Notes: generated by a model from the sequence alone, not told the origin. 64,000 nucleotides of DNA from Peptococcaceae bacterium (GCA_012517475.1 JAAYUV010000063.1:1-64000); one strand, 5' to 3'. Positions 53,934 to 63,419 are shown, numbered from the stretch's first letter. Translations and numbers: made by a program.

Positions 53934-54476
53934 TTGGATCAAGCGGAATGGCTGACAATTAACTTTACTCTCCCCAAAGAGCCTTCGAGAACCAGGGTAA
54001 GCGTATGGAGAAAGCTAAAACGGGCCGGCTCTGTGAATATTGGTCAATCCATCTGGGTACTTCCTCCATCGGATGAGCATTACTCTTTTTTTGAGGAAAT
54101 TGCGGCTGAGGTGGAAGAAAATAACGGTGAAGCTTATATTATGAAAAGTTATTTTACCAGGGAAAAAAACATTAAAATAGTCTGCGAGCTTTTTAATGAA
54201 GCCAGGAACGAAGAATACAAGGAATTCTTGGGTAAGTGCGAAGACTTTTTTCAGGAAATCGAAAAAGAAACCGCAAAAATGAATTTTACCTTTGCCGAGA
54301 TAGAAGAAAATGAACATGAATTGGAAAAATTAAATATCTGGCTGAAAAGAATTATCGAAAGAGATTTTTTTAACGCTTCCCTGCAAAAGGAATCCCGGAA
54401 TATGCTGGATGAGTGTAAAGAACGGTTATCAAATTACAGCAATAAGGTTTATGAGTTAAGCTGCTCAATAGACTAA
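53934..54476 (+). CDS. ChrB N-terminal-domain-like regulator
   Basis: A 180-residue protein. Its first 80 residues (WLTINFTLPKEPSRTRVSVWRKLKRAGSV and QSIWVLP) match the ChrB N-terminal/PaaX-like fold, a winged-helix family associated with chromate response. The rest is helical and probably coiled. The ChrB C-terminal domain is absent. It lies directly behind a perfect 20-bp palindrome, so autorepression is likely, and the P-type ATPase follows 31 nt after it. The start is TTG 53934 with AAGGAGA upstream. The metal or ligand sensed is unknown. Confidence 0.72.
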   Translation: MDQAEWLTINFTLPKEPSRTRVSVWRKLKRAGSVNIGQSIWVLPPSDEHYSFFEEIAAEVEENNGEAYIMKSYFTREKNIKIVCELFNEARNEEYKEFLGKCEDFFQEIEKETAKMNFTFAEIEENEHELEKLNIWLKRIIERDFFNASLQKESRNMLDECKERLSNYSNKVYELSCSID

Positions 54477-54507
54477 TAAAATGAAAATGTTATCAGGAGA
54501 AAAGAAG

Positions 54508-57012
54508 ATGGAAAAGGTTACAAATCCCTGGTCAATTGAAATCAATTCTTTAGAAAAGCTGCTGCAAAGCGATATAGAAAACGGATTAAATTCCGAAGAG
54601 ATTCCGGAACGGATAAAATCTACCGGGGAGAATTTAATTGTTCAATCCAAATCTTTGACTTTTTTGGATATCTTTCTGGAAGAAATCAGGGAACCATTAA
54701 TATTACTGCTTATCCTGGTTGGAGTGGTCTACAGCATTTGGGGAAAGCTGGGAGATGCGATTACCATCTTCAGTATTATTATTGTTTTAGCTTTTGTGGA
54801 AGTATTTACTGAGTATAGAGCCAAGAAAAGCATAGAATCTCTTAAAAAGCTTTCTTTGCCGACATCCTGGGTTCTCAGAGACGGAAGGCCTCTGGAAATC
54901 ATAACGAAAAACATTGTTCCCGGTGACATTCTGATTCTTAGAAGCGGGGAAGTAGTTGCTGCTGATGCCAGGATCATTTCGGGGTTTGGTCTCGAGGTGA
55001 ATGAATCTCAGCTGACTGGAGAAGCCCTGCCGGTATCGAAAGCTGAAACTGCTATTTTTTCAGATATTCCCTTGGCTGAAAGAACCAATATGATTTATAT
55101 GGGGAGCACGATTGTCAGAGGAAGGGGTAAAGCCATTGTAACAGCGACGGGGATGGATACGGAACTGGGAAGAATCGCAGGTCTTTCGGAAAGTGCCAGG
55201 GAGCCTAAAACCCCGCTGCAGAAGGCAATGAAAGAACTGTCCGTCAGTCTTGTCTGGATTGCGGTTTTTTTCAGTATTCTTATCCCTGTCCTCGGATTAC
55301 TCCAAGGAATGCCTGTGAAGGAAATGATCCTGACGGGATTTTCGCTTGCCTTCGCCACGATACCGGAGGAAATGCCTATTATTATTACCATGGTACTCGG
55401 ACTCTCTGCGATGAAGCTTGGCAGGAAGAATGTCCTGATCAGACGGCTCAGAGCTGCCGAAACATTGGGCAGTATAACAGTCATTGCTACCGATAAGACC
55501 GGAACATTGACAGAAAATAAAATGAAAGTGACGAAACTTGTGACTGACGATGAGGCTCTCTTGCTAACAGTGAGTGCCCTGACGGCCGATGTTGTAGAGA
55601 ATAAAGAAAGTTCATGGGGCGACCCCATGGATATAGCTATTCTGGAAAAGGCCGATGCGGCCGGAATAACGAAAAGCGGACTGCTCAAACAATATCGTCT
55701 TATCGAGGATTGCGGTTTTGATCCGGAAAAGAAAATCTTCCGACAAATATACAAGCATGGAGATACCAGCCTTGAGCTGATTAAAGGAGCCCCCGAAAGC
55801 ATGATTGACCTGTCCGGCAGATATGAAAAAATCGATAGTTTAAACGGGTTGCTTGCAGGTGGGAGTAGGGTAACAGGGGTAGCTTATCGGGAATTTACAG
55901 ACAAAACAGAGACAAAATATACTTTGCTGGGATTCATCTGTTTTGAGGATCCGGTAAGAGAAGGTGTAAGGGAAGCTATTCATACCTGTATGGAAGCCGG
56001 TGTCAGGATTGTGATGATAACCGGGGATCACGTAAAAACAGCTGTAAAGGTTGCGGAAGAGGCCGGAATTGCAGTGCGGAATCCTTTAACCGGAAATGAT
56101 GTAACCCAGCGATCTCTGCAAAACCTGACCCATGCAGTCAAAGAGAGCAATATTTTTGCCAGAATCACCCCTGAACAAAAATTAGGAATTGTTCAGGCGT
56201 TGAGAGAAAACGGAGAAGTTATTGCCGTAACAGGGGATGGGATTAATGACGCACCTGCATTGAAATCAGCGGATATAGGTGTGTCCATGGGCAAGAACGG
56301 AACGGATGTCGCGAAAGAAGCTTCTGATATGATTCTTACGGATGACAGCTTTATTTCTATTGTAGAAGGCATCAAAGAAGGACGAAAGCTTTTTGAAAAC
56401 CTGTCCAAGTGTGTCAAGTATTACCTTTCTTGTAAGATTGCCCTGGTACTGTCCTTCCTAATCCCTTTATTCCTGAATATCCCGCTGCCTTTTGCTCCCG
56501 TTCAGATCATTCTTTTGGAATTGTTTATGGATCTTGCAGCTTCCACTTCTTTTGTGAACGAACCGATGGAGGCGGATGTAATGAAGCTGAAGCCGAGAGA
56601 TCCCAGAGAAAAATTTATGAACCGAAAAATGATTTCCGGAATTTTCAGCGGGGGGATCACACTCTCTTCCGCGGTTCTTGCGGTTTATTTATATAGTTGG
56701 TTTAATTCGGGCGATCTTGGCTATTCCCAAACCATGGCTTTTGGTACATGGCTTTTAGGCCATGTTGTCCTCGCACTTCATATGAGGACAAATCGCGTTC
56801 CGCTTTTAAAGGTTGGTTTTTTTACAAACCGTTCGTTTAACTTGTGGATGATTGGAGTTGTCGTTTTTCTTACCACAGCCATAAAGGCCGATTTCCTTCA
56901 GCAGTATTTAAAATTGACTTCCGTGGGATTCACGAACCTTCTTATATCCTTTGTAGCGATTGTCACGCTTATGTCCTGGATAGAAATGAAGAAGATTATT
57001 CAATCCCGTTAA
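54508..57012 (+). CDS. Cation-transporting P-type ATPase with PEEMP motif
   Basis: An 834-residue pump. It has an actuator motif SQLTGEALPVSK, phosphorylation Asp329 in DKTGTLTENK, hinge TGDGINDAPALKSADIGVSMG and about 8-10 helices. There is no N-terminal metal domain and no CPC motif. The ion-path segment in helix 4 reads ATIPEEMPIIITM, unlike the PEGLP of Ca2+ pumps or the PVALP of proton pumps. The exported ion cannot be assigned, though a divalent cation is likely. ATG 54508 follows AGGAGA. It is probably in an operon with the regulator upstream. Confidence 0.9.
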   Translation: MEKVTNPWSIEINSLEKLLQSDIENGLNSEEIPERIKSTGENLIVQSKSLTFLDIFLEEIREPLILLLILVGVVYSIWGKLGDAITIFSIIIVLAFVEVFTEYRAKKSIESLKKLSLPTSWVLRDGRPLEIITKNIVPGDILILRSGEVVAADARIISGFGLEVNESQLTGEALPVSKAETAIFSDIPLAERTNMIYMGSTIVRGRGKAIVTATGMDTELGRIAGLSESAREPKTPLQKAMKELSVSLVWIAVFFSILIPVLGLLQGMPVKEMILTGFSLAFATIPEEMPIIITMVLGLSAMKLGRKNVLIRRLRAAETLGSITVIATDKTGTLTENKMKVTKLVTDDEALLLTVSALTADVVENKESSWGDPMDIAILEKADAAGITKSGLLKQYRLIEDCGFDPEKKIFRQIYKHGDTSLELIKGAPESMIDLSGRYEKIDSLNGLLAGGSRVTGVAYREFTDKTETKYTLLGFICFEDPVREGVREAIHTCMEAGVRIVMITGDHVKTAVKVAEEAGIAVRNPLTGNDVTQRSLQNLTHAVKESNIFARITPEQKLGIVQALRENGEVIAVTGDGINDAPALKSADIGVSMGKNGTDVAKEASDMILTDDSFISIVEGIKEGRKLFENLSKCVKYYLSCKIALVLSFLIPLFLNIPLPFAPVQIILLELFMDLAASTSFVNEPMEADVMKLKPRDPREKFMNRKMISGIFSGGITLSSAVLAVYLYSWFNSGDLGYSQTMAFGTWLLGHVVLALHMRTNRVPLLKVGFFTNRSFNLWMIGVVVFLTTAIKADFLQQYLKLTSVGFTNLLISFVAIVTLMSWIEMKKIIQSR

Positions 57013-57044
57013 AAAAGCATTGTACTAAATATAATCAAATTGCG

Positions 57045-57091
57045 AACGTCTCCTTTTGCATAACCTCTTGCCTAGGAGACGTTTCCTTTTT
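57045..57091 (+). terminator. Terminator after the P-type ATPase
   Basis: AACGTCTCC and GGAGACGTT are perfect 9-bp arms with a 21-nt loop, followed by TCCTTTTT. Confidence 0.8.
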
Positions 57092-57247
57092 GCTGTTTAT
57101 TTCCCAAATTAATGATTTGAAATATTGGCCATGGATATTTCATCAAGTTTAGACAAAAAATAAAGGGAAGATCTTTTGAAAACATTATTCATCCCATTAA
57201 TGGCAGGTTGCGGTAGAACCCCTCTACCTGATAAAGGAGAAGCGAAA

Positions 57248-58131
57248 ATGAATGTTGTAGAAATTAACCATCTAACTAAATATTATGGCAAGGAGCGCGG
57301 AATCATTGATATCAATTTTACTGTTGAGGAAAAAGAAATTTTCGGTTTTATCGGACCCAATGGGGCCGGCAAATCGACGACACTGCGAACGATGCTGGGT
57401 CTTATCTATCCTACCAGCGGAAACGCTAAGATTTTTGGGAAAGACAGCATCAAGGATGGGCCTGAAATAAAAAAGCTTATCGGCTATTTGCCTTCGGAAG
57501 TTTTTTATTATGAAAAAATGAGAGTCATCGATCTTCTGAATTATTCTGCCGGCTTTTATCAAATAGTTCCAAAAAGAGAATCAAAGAGTTAGCTGAAATT
57601 ATGGACCTGGATCTTCATAAAAGGATTGATGATTTGTCCTATGGCAATAAAAAGAAAGTTGGAATTGTCCAGGGCCTGCTCCATGAACCCAAACTGATTA
57701 TCCTTGATGAACCTACCAGCGGTTTAGACCCCCTGATGCAGCAGAAGTTCTTTGAACTCTTGCAGGAAGAGAATAAAAAAGGAGCAACCATCCTTTTTTC
57801 TTCCCATATTTTAGGTGAGGTTCAAAGGCTATGTGACAGGGTGGCTATTATAAAAGAAGGCAAAATTATTGAGCTGCAAAAAATCAGCGCTTTACAAGAG
57901 AATAATTATAAAAAAATCAAAGTTCAAGTTAATGGAGTCCCGAATCACGATTATTTTAATATAAACGGTGTAAGCAATTTGGAGGTTAAGCAAAATATCA
58001 TCAGTTTCATGTTCAGAGGAAACGTTAAGGTAATGTTAAAGAAGATTTCAGAAATTGACATAGCGAATGTTTGGATAGAGGAACCAGACCTGGAAGAAAT
58101 CTTTCTGCATTATTATGAAAAGGGAGCCTAG
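57248..58131 (+). pseudogene. ABC-2 type exporter ATPase, frameshifted at an A5 run
   Basis: ATG 57248, with AAAGGAGA upstream, opens a BcrA-like ATPase with Walker A GPNGAGKST. The frame reaches a stop near 57590 (ending PKRESKS). A second frame continues the protein without a gap in homology: KRIKELAEIMDLDLHKRIDD, signature region SYGNKKKVGIVQGL, Walker B LIILDEPTSGLDP and HILGEV, to 58131. A minus-one shift at CCAAAAAG (near 57563-57571) would restore about 294 residues. The two permeases downstream are intact. It may be a real mutation, a sequencing error or slippage. Confidence 0.78.
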
Positions 58132-58135
58132 AACC

Positions 58136-58933
58136 ATGAATATGTTTCTTCATGAATTAAAGGCCTATCAGAAATCTACAATTACCTGGACACTTTCTTT
58201 AGTAGCAGTGGTCATTCTTTTCTTTTCTATGTTTCCTTCCATTTCCAGAGAGGCAGAGGAATTTACTAAAATTATTCAAGGATATCCAGAAGCTCTTAGA
58301 GTGGCGTTAGGTCTTTCTGTAGAAAATATCGGGTCTATTTTAGGATTCTACTCTTATATCTTTGTCTATGTATTACTGGTCGGGGCTATTCAGGCTATGA
58401 ATATAGGAACGTCCATTTTGTCTAAAGAAATACGGGAGAAAACAGCGGATTTTCTGTTGACAAAACCGGTTACCCGCAGCAGGATAATCACTTCTAAGAT
58501 TCTGGCAGCCCTCACTTCAATAGCTATTACGAATGTGTTCTTTTTAGTCACCGCCATTGCAATGGCCGCATTGGTAGAAACAAAACAGTTTAACTTTACA
58601 ATATTTTTGCTTCTTTCGTTCACCTTGTTCTACGTTCAGCTTGTTTTTCTGGCTTTGGGAATCTTAATATCCGTCATGTTTTCCAGAATCAGGTTCGTAC
58701 TTCCGATTTCACTGGGAACTGTTTTTGCTTTATTTTTTGTTGGAGCTTTGGCAGCTAACACAAAAGATGATATTTTACGTTTTTTCTCTCCCTTTAAATA
58801 CTTTGATTTTGCTTATATCATACAAAATTCAAGATATGAGTTTCCTTTTATTCTGGTTGAAATCGGTTTTATTATCGTAGCAATTACAGTCAGTTACATC
58901 ATTTACGCCAGGAAGGATATTCACACTGTATAA
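58136..58933 (+). CDS. ABC-2 type permease, first subunit
   Basis: A 265-residue membrane protein with about six helices. It starts MNMFLHELKAYQKSTITWT and contains the conserved segment ILSKEIREKTADFLLTKPVTR found in ABC-2 permeases of BcrAB-like exporters. It forms a pore with the next gene, powered by the upstream ATPase. AGGGAG lies 10 nt before ATG 58136, overlapping the end of the ATPase gene. The substrate is unknown; antibiotic or lipid export is common for the family. Confidence 0.88.
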   Translation: MNMFLHELKAYQKSTITWTLSLVAVVILFFSMFPSISREAEEFTKIIQGYPEALRVALGLSVENIGSILGFYSYIFVYVLLVGAIQAMNIGTSILSKEIREKTADFLLTKPVTRSRIITSKILAALTSIAITNVFFLVTAIAMAALVETKQFNFTIFLLLSFTLFYVQLVFLALGILISVMFSRIRFVLPISLGTVFALFFVGALAANTKDDILRFFSPFKYFDFAYIIQNSRYEFPFILVEIGFIIVAITVSYIIYARKDIHTV

Positions 58934-58949
58934 ATAGGAGGGCAAAAAC

Positions 58950-59747
58950 ATGAATGTGTTTTGGAGAGAAATAAAAGCGAACAGAAAAGCTCTGCTGATA
59001 TGGTGTATCGGGATTGTTTTATTTATGATCAGCGGTATGGCTAAGTATGAAGGGTATACAACTTCAGCACAATCCATCAATGAGATGATGGCAAAAATGC
59101 CCTCATCATTAAAAGCCATTTTTGGTATGGGAACCTTTGATTTAACGACAGTTACCGGTTATTTCGGATTACTCTTCTTTTACCTGGCATTGATGGCTGC
59201 GATCCATGCATCCATGCTGGGGGCAAGTATCATTTCTAAAGAGGAACGGGATAAAACCGCAGAATTTTTGTTTATCAAGCCTGTTTCCAGAAACAAAGTC
59301 ATAACCTCTAAGCTTCTGGCATCTGTTGTTAATATCGTGATTTTTAACCTTGTAACCCTGGCTTCCTCCCTTGTAATGGTCCGGCATTACAGCAAGGGGG
59401 AAGAGATCGTCGGGGAGATAACCAGATTAATGTTGGGAATGTTTATCCTTCAATTAATTTTTTTGTTTATCGGGTCAGCCATTGCAGCTGTCAGCAATCA
59501 CCCAAGAACAGCACCTTCCTTAGCTACAGGGATTCTTCTCCTGACCTTTATTTTGTCCATTGTTATTGATATGAACAGCAGGATAGAAAGTCTTAAATAT
59601 TTTACACCTTTTAAATACTTTGATGCGAAAAACCTGATGTATGGACCCGGCTTTCAAACTGTTTATCTGATTTTATCTTTCGCACTGATTGCCGTATTAT
59701 CCGGGGCCACTTATGCCTTTTATAAAAACAGGGATTTACATATATAA
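58950..59747 (+). CDS. ABC-2 type permease, second subunit
   Basis: A 265-residue paralogue of the preceding gene with SIISKEERDKTAEFLFIKPVSRN and about six helices. Both share FTPFKYFD-like and FSPFKYFD-like segments, showing duplication. GGAGGG precedes ATG 58950. The second hydrogenase begins only 13 nt after its stop, so both systems may be on one transcript. Confidence 0.88.
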   Translation: MNVFWREIKANRKALLIWCIGIVLFMISGMAKYEGYTTSAQSINEMMAKMPSSLKAIFGMGTFDLTTVTGYFGLLFFYLALMAAIHASMLGASIISKEERDKTAEFLFIKPVSRNKVITSKLLASVVNIVIFNLVTLASSLVMVRHYSKGEEIVGEITRLMLGMFILQLIFLFIGSAIAAVSNHPRTAPSLATGILLLTFILSIVIDMNSRIESLKYFTPFKYFDAKNLMYGPGFQTVYLILSFALIAVLSGATYAFYKNRDLHI

Positions 59748-59760
59748 AGGAACAATCGTG

Positions 59761-60789
59761 ATGAAACAGTTTAGTAAAAAGTCCAGACCCCCGGTAATCT
59801 GGCTGGGAACCAACACCTGTGCCGGCGATATGCTTTCCCTCCTGAATTCCCTCGAACCAGGTTATCAAAGCTTAATTACCGATTTAATCGACTTTCGTTT
59901 TAATTACCTTCTTGGGTCAGCCGAAGGAGATACGGCAACCGGAGTCCTGAAAGCGGTGACCGAAGAGCAAAGAGGTAAATATATCCTGGTGATTGAAGGG
60001 ACTATCCCTACGCGAACGAATGGGCTTTACTGTGTTGTGGGAAATAGAGATGGAAAACCTTTAACGGCCTTACAGGCAGTTCGGGAACTGGGGGGAGGAG
60101 CCAGGCATGTAGTAGCGGCGGGCACCTGCGCTTCTTTTGGGGGGCCGTATGCAGCGGCTCCTAACCCTTCGGAATCAGTACCGGTGCAGGCGGTTCTTGA
60201 CAGAAAGGTCATTAATGTACCCGGCTGTCCAATCAACCCTGATTGGATGATGGGGACGCTGGTGCACCTTGTTCAGTATGGGGAACCTGAATTGGACGGG
60301 TTTAACCGTCCTAAGATTTTCTACGGCGATACCATTCACGACATCTGCCAGCGACGTGCCTATTTTGAAGACGGCATTTTTGCCGAAAAGCCGGGTGACC
60401 CTTGGTGCATGTATAAAATCGGCTGCAAAGGACCGGTAACCTATGCGGATTGTCCAAACCGCCAGTGGAGCGGTGAACACCTGAGCTGGCCTGTAAAAGC
60501 GAATACTCCCTGTATCGGCTGTACCAGCCCGGAATTTCCGGATGGCGATGCTCCTTTCTTTGAACACCTTCCCGATATCAATCTCCCGGGAATAAAAATA
60601 TCTGCAAATCGGTTCGCTCGGCTGGCAGGGGCTGCAACGGCCTTTGGTATCAGCATCCATCTGATCGGAAGTATATTGACCGGAAGGGTGGCTGACACGA
60701 TAAAAAAAGATTTCTCAGGCGGAATTTCACGGAAACTTCTTTCAATTATAAAAAACACCGACGGTAAGCGGTATGGAGGAAAAAATTAG
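59761..60789 (+). CDS. [NiFe] hydrogenase small subunit, CxxD variant without Tat signal
   Basis: A 342-residue small subunit that starts directly with the flavodoxin-like domain (PPVIWLGTNTCAGDMLSLL). The first proximal-cluster motif is Cys20-x-x-Asp23 instead of CxxC. Other ligands are normal: GTCASFGG, VPGCPINPDW, His in DTIHDICQRRAYF, CMYKIGCKG, and TPCIGCTSPEFPD. No Tat signal precedes it, so the enzyme should face the cytoplasm. A weak C-terminal hydrophobic helix (about 283-305) may anchor it. AAAGGA lies before ATG 59761. It is in an operon with the large subunit, cytochrome b and protease. Confidence 0.92.
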   Translation: MKQFSKKSRPPVIWLGTNTCAGDMLSLLNSLEPGYQSLITDLIDFRFNYLLGSAEGDTATGVLKAVTEEQRGKYILVIEGTIPTRTNGLYCVVGNRDGKPLTALQAVRELGGGARHVVAAGTCASFGGPYAAAPNPSESVPVQAVLDRKVINVPGCPINPDWMMGTLVHLVQYGEPELDGFNRPKIFYGDTIHDICQRRAYFEDGIFAEKPGDPWCMYKIGCKGPVTYADCPNRQWSGEHLSWPVKANTPCIGCTSPEFPDGDAPFFEHLPDINLPGIKISANRFARLAGAATAFGISIHLIGSILTGRVADTIKKDFSGGISRKLLSIIKNTDGKRYGGKN

Positions 60790-60842
60790 CCTGAATGTTT
60801 CTTTAATTAATTATAGTTATTATAGTGAGAGAAGGGATAAAA

Positions 60843-62252
60843 GTGTTGAAAAAGATTGTAGTAGGTCCCTTAACACGGGCCAACAACTCTTGTTTTGTAG
60901 AAGTGTTAGTTGAAAATAAAAAAGTTGTGGATGCCAGGTGCAGCGGAATATTTTTCAGGGGATTTGAGCTGATTATGGAAGGCAGAGATCCCCGGGATGC
61001 CAGCTATCTGACTCAACGAATTTGCGGTATTTGCTCTTCAGCCCACGGTATCACGGCGTCTCTTGCCCTGGAAAACGCTGCAGGGGTAAGGCCTCCTAAA
61101 AATGGCAATATACTGCGAAATCTCATTTTTGGAGCCGATTTCCTGCAAAATCATATCCGTCACTTATATCTCTTCTCACTTTCCGATTATATTACAGGTC
61201 CTGAGGTTGCCCCATTTATTCCGGGATATTCGACAGATAAACGCCTGAAAGAAGAAACCAACAACTCTATGATCCAGCATATATTTGAGTCCATTGAAAT
61301 CAGCCGCTTGGCTCACGATCTGGTTACTCTTTTGGGAGGGAAGGCTCCTTTCCCGCATGGGATTCTCTCCGGCGGCAGCACCGTTTTCCCTACTGCAGAT
61401 GTGATGATGGCTTTCAAGTCAAAACTAAGGAGGGTTAATGATTTTATCAAAAACGCAATGCTTTCGGATGTGTTCACGCTGGCCGAGGTTTACTCGGATT
61501 ACTACCAGATAGGTTGCAGAGCCCCGAATATGCTGGAGTACGGTATCTTTCCCCGAAATGAGGAAGAAGGGGACAGGTATTTCCCGGGTGGGGCGGTAAT
61601 TAATGGTATGCTCCAAAAAGTTGACCCCTCGGTGATTCAGGAACATGTAAGCAAATCCTGGTATTCGGCGGATTCTGAATCCCGGCATCCCTTTCAGGGG
61701 AAGACCGTCCCGGATCGGGAAAAAGAGGGGGCTTATTCCTGGGTGAAAGCCCCCCGCTATATGGAAACACCGATGGAAGGGGGGCCGCTTGCCCAGCTCT
61801 GGATCAAGGGAGATTACCGAAAGGGAATATCTACTATGGACCGGATTGTTGCTCGTGCTCTGGTGGCAGAGAAAATTGGGGCTTTAATGGAAAGCTGGGT
61901 GGATGAACTTGAGCCGGGCCAACCTATTTTCACTCCTTTTGAAGTGCCCCGGGAAGCGTCGGGGATCGGCCTGACCGGTGCGATGCGCGGACCTCTGGGG
62001 CACTGGATATATATTAAAAATGGACGTATCGTTCATTACCAAATTATCACTCCCACAGCGTGGAATTTTTCGCCTCGGGATGATTCGGACAGGAAGGGAC
62101 CCGTAGAAGAAGCCTTGATTGGTACACCGATTGCCGACGAGAGCCAGCCAATAGAAATTGGCAGGGTAGTCCGGGCTTTTTACGTTTGCTCTTCCTGTTC
62201 TGCCCAGGTGATGATCCCGGGATCACCAGTCAGGGAGATTATTTTGCAATGA
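60843..62252 (+). CDS. [NiFe] hydrogenase large subunit, divergent C-terminal motif
   Basis: A 469-residue large subunit, much shorter than that of cluster 1. The N-terminal nickel motif is normal (RICGICSSAH, Cys61 and Cys64). The C-terminal motif reads YVCSSCSAQ (Cys449, Cys452): both nickel Cys are kept, but the usual Asp-Pro before them and the His at the cleavage site are replaced by Tyr-Val and Gln455. A 14-residue tail follows. GTG 60843 is chosen because AGAAGGGA is 6 nt upstream. Its stop overlaps the cytochrome b start (ATGA). Confidence 0.92.
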   Translation: MLKKIVVGPLTRANNSCFVEVLVENKKVVDARCSGIFFRGFELIMEGRDPRDASYLTQRICGICSSAHGITASLALENAAGVRPPKNGNILRNLIFGADFLQNHIRHLYLFSLSDYITGPEVAPFIPGYSTDKRLKEETNNSMIQHIFESIEISRLAHDLVTLLGGKAPFPHGILSGGSTVFPTADVMMAFKSKLRRVNDFIKNAMLSDVFTLAEVYSDYYQIGCRAPNMLEYGIFPRNEEEGDRYFPGGAVINGMLQKVDPSVIQEHVSKSWYSADSESRHPFQGKTVPDREKEGAYSWVKAPRYMETPMEGGPLAQLWIKGDYRKGISTMDRIVARALVAEKIGALMESWVDELEPGQPIFTPFEVPREASGIGLTGAMRGPLGHWIYIKNGRIVHYQIITPTAWNFSPRDDSDRKGPVEEALIGTPIADESQPIEIGRVVRAFYVCSSCSAQVMIPGSPVREIILQ

Positions 62253-62854
62253 AATTAAGACAAAGAGTTTCGTTATTAATCAGAGGAAAAAAGCCCCGCC
62301 ATTCCGGAACCGCCAGGCTGCTCCACTGGCTCTACGCTCCTGCGGTATTAGGTTCCGCCCTTAGTGGCTTTTATATTCACTGGCCCGGTAGTTCTTTGGG
62401 TTTTCGGAAGATGAACACTGCCCGGGAAACTCACTTTTTTGCCCAATTTACTCTGCTTTTTACCTATATTGCCAGGGTCATGTATGGGTTAAAAGGCAAA
62501 AATTACAGAGAAATTCTTCCCAATCGCAAAACCCTGTCAGATATGGCAAAGTTTTTAAAGTACGAATTCTATCTCACCGATAAGGAGCCGAAATTTCCAA
62601 AGTATAACCCCGGACAAAAAGTACTTTTTACAGGAATGGTCCTGTTCGTTCTAATCCAAATTATTACCGGATTGTCACTTTACTTCCCGAAATCATGGCA
62701 GAAGACGGCGAAGCTGGTTGGGGGGTTAAATCCTTTGCGAAAATTGCATTTTTTATCGGCCTTAACCATTTCAATCCTGGTCACCGGGCATCTCTATTTT
62801 GTTTTTACACATGAATATAAAAAGATGAAGTCGATTTTTACCGGCTATGAATAA
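62249..62854 (+). CDS. Hydrogenase cytochrome b subunit (HyaC-like)
   Basis: A 201-residue di-haem cytochrome b with four helices. Probable haem ligands are His in ARLLHWLY, ARETHFFAQF, LRKLHFLSA and VTGHLYFVF. It links the hydrogenase to menaquinone. ATG 62249 overlaps the large-subunit stop and has AGGGAGA upstream. It is the only hydrogenase cytochrome b in the window, while the other cluster has none. Confidence 0.9.
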   Translation: MKLRQRVSLLIRGKKPRHSGTARLLHWLYAPAVLGSALSGFYIHWPGSSLGFRKMNTARETHFFAQFTLLFTYIARVMYGLKGKNYREILPNRKTLSDMAKFLKYEFYLTDKEPKFPKYNPGQKVLFTGMVLFVLIQIITGLSLYFPKSWQKTAKLVGGLNPLRKLHFLSALTISILVTGHLYFVFTHEYKKMKSIFTGYE

Positions 62855-63317
62855 ACAAATTACTATTCTTGGTCTGGGCAACCCCCTGCTTAAAGATGAC
62901 GGTATCGGTCTCCGCGTAATCGAAGAACTGCACAAGGCAGGCCTTCCTAACGGCATTCATGCCGCTGCTGCGGGGGGATCTTTTTATCATTTATGGGATA
63001 TAATGTCCGAAAGCAAACAGGTTATCGTCGTAGATGCTCTTCAGGCGGGCGGTCTCCCCGGAACAGTTTATTTGCTGAGGCCGGATGAAATTGTTTGGGA
63101 GGAAGAATCCGCAATATTTCGGCACGAGGACGATTTTTTTGGTGTGCTGGATTTTATGTCGTATTACGGCATCAGGCCTGAGGTAATCATTGTGGGAATA
63201 GAGCCGAAAGAAATAACTTATTCCCTGGATCTTTCTCCGGAAATTGAAATGATAATGCCAATGATCATCAACATTGTCCGAAAACTTATCCTTTCGTTTT
63301 CAGTTTCATTTAAATAA
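62847..63317 (+). CDS. Hydrogenase maturation protease (HyaD/HycI type)
   Basis: A 156-residue endopeptidase starting ITILGLGNPLLKDDGIGLR. The first metal position is Asp in place of Glu (DDGIG, as in HycI), the second is Asp in VVDALQ and the third His in FRHEDDFF. It should remove the tail of the adjacent large subunit, whose cleavage site is atypical. It overlaps the cytochrome gene by 8 bp. It is last in the cluster 2 operon. Confidence 0.9.
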   Translation: MNKQITILGLGNPLLKDDGIGLRVIEELHKAGLPNGIHAAAAGGSFYHLWDIMSESKQVIVVDALQAGGLPGTVYLLRPDEIVWEEESAIFRHEDDFFGVLDFMSYYGIRPEVIIVGIEPKEITYSLDLSPEIEMIMPMIINIVRKLILSFSVSFK

Positions 63318-63419
63318 AAGGACTGAAAAAAGGATAAAAAATTAAAATAAAATTTGAGTTTTAGGGAAGATTATATATATCAAACAAAACTTATCAATAA
63401 GTTTAAGGAGGAATATAGG

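Noticed and set aside
55095-55802. 235-codon reading frame antisense to the P-type ATPase
   Set aside because: Serine-rich shadow of a well-conserved ATPase region; no start site or family similarity.
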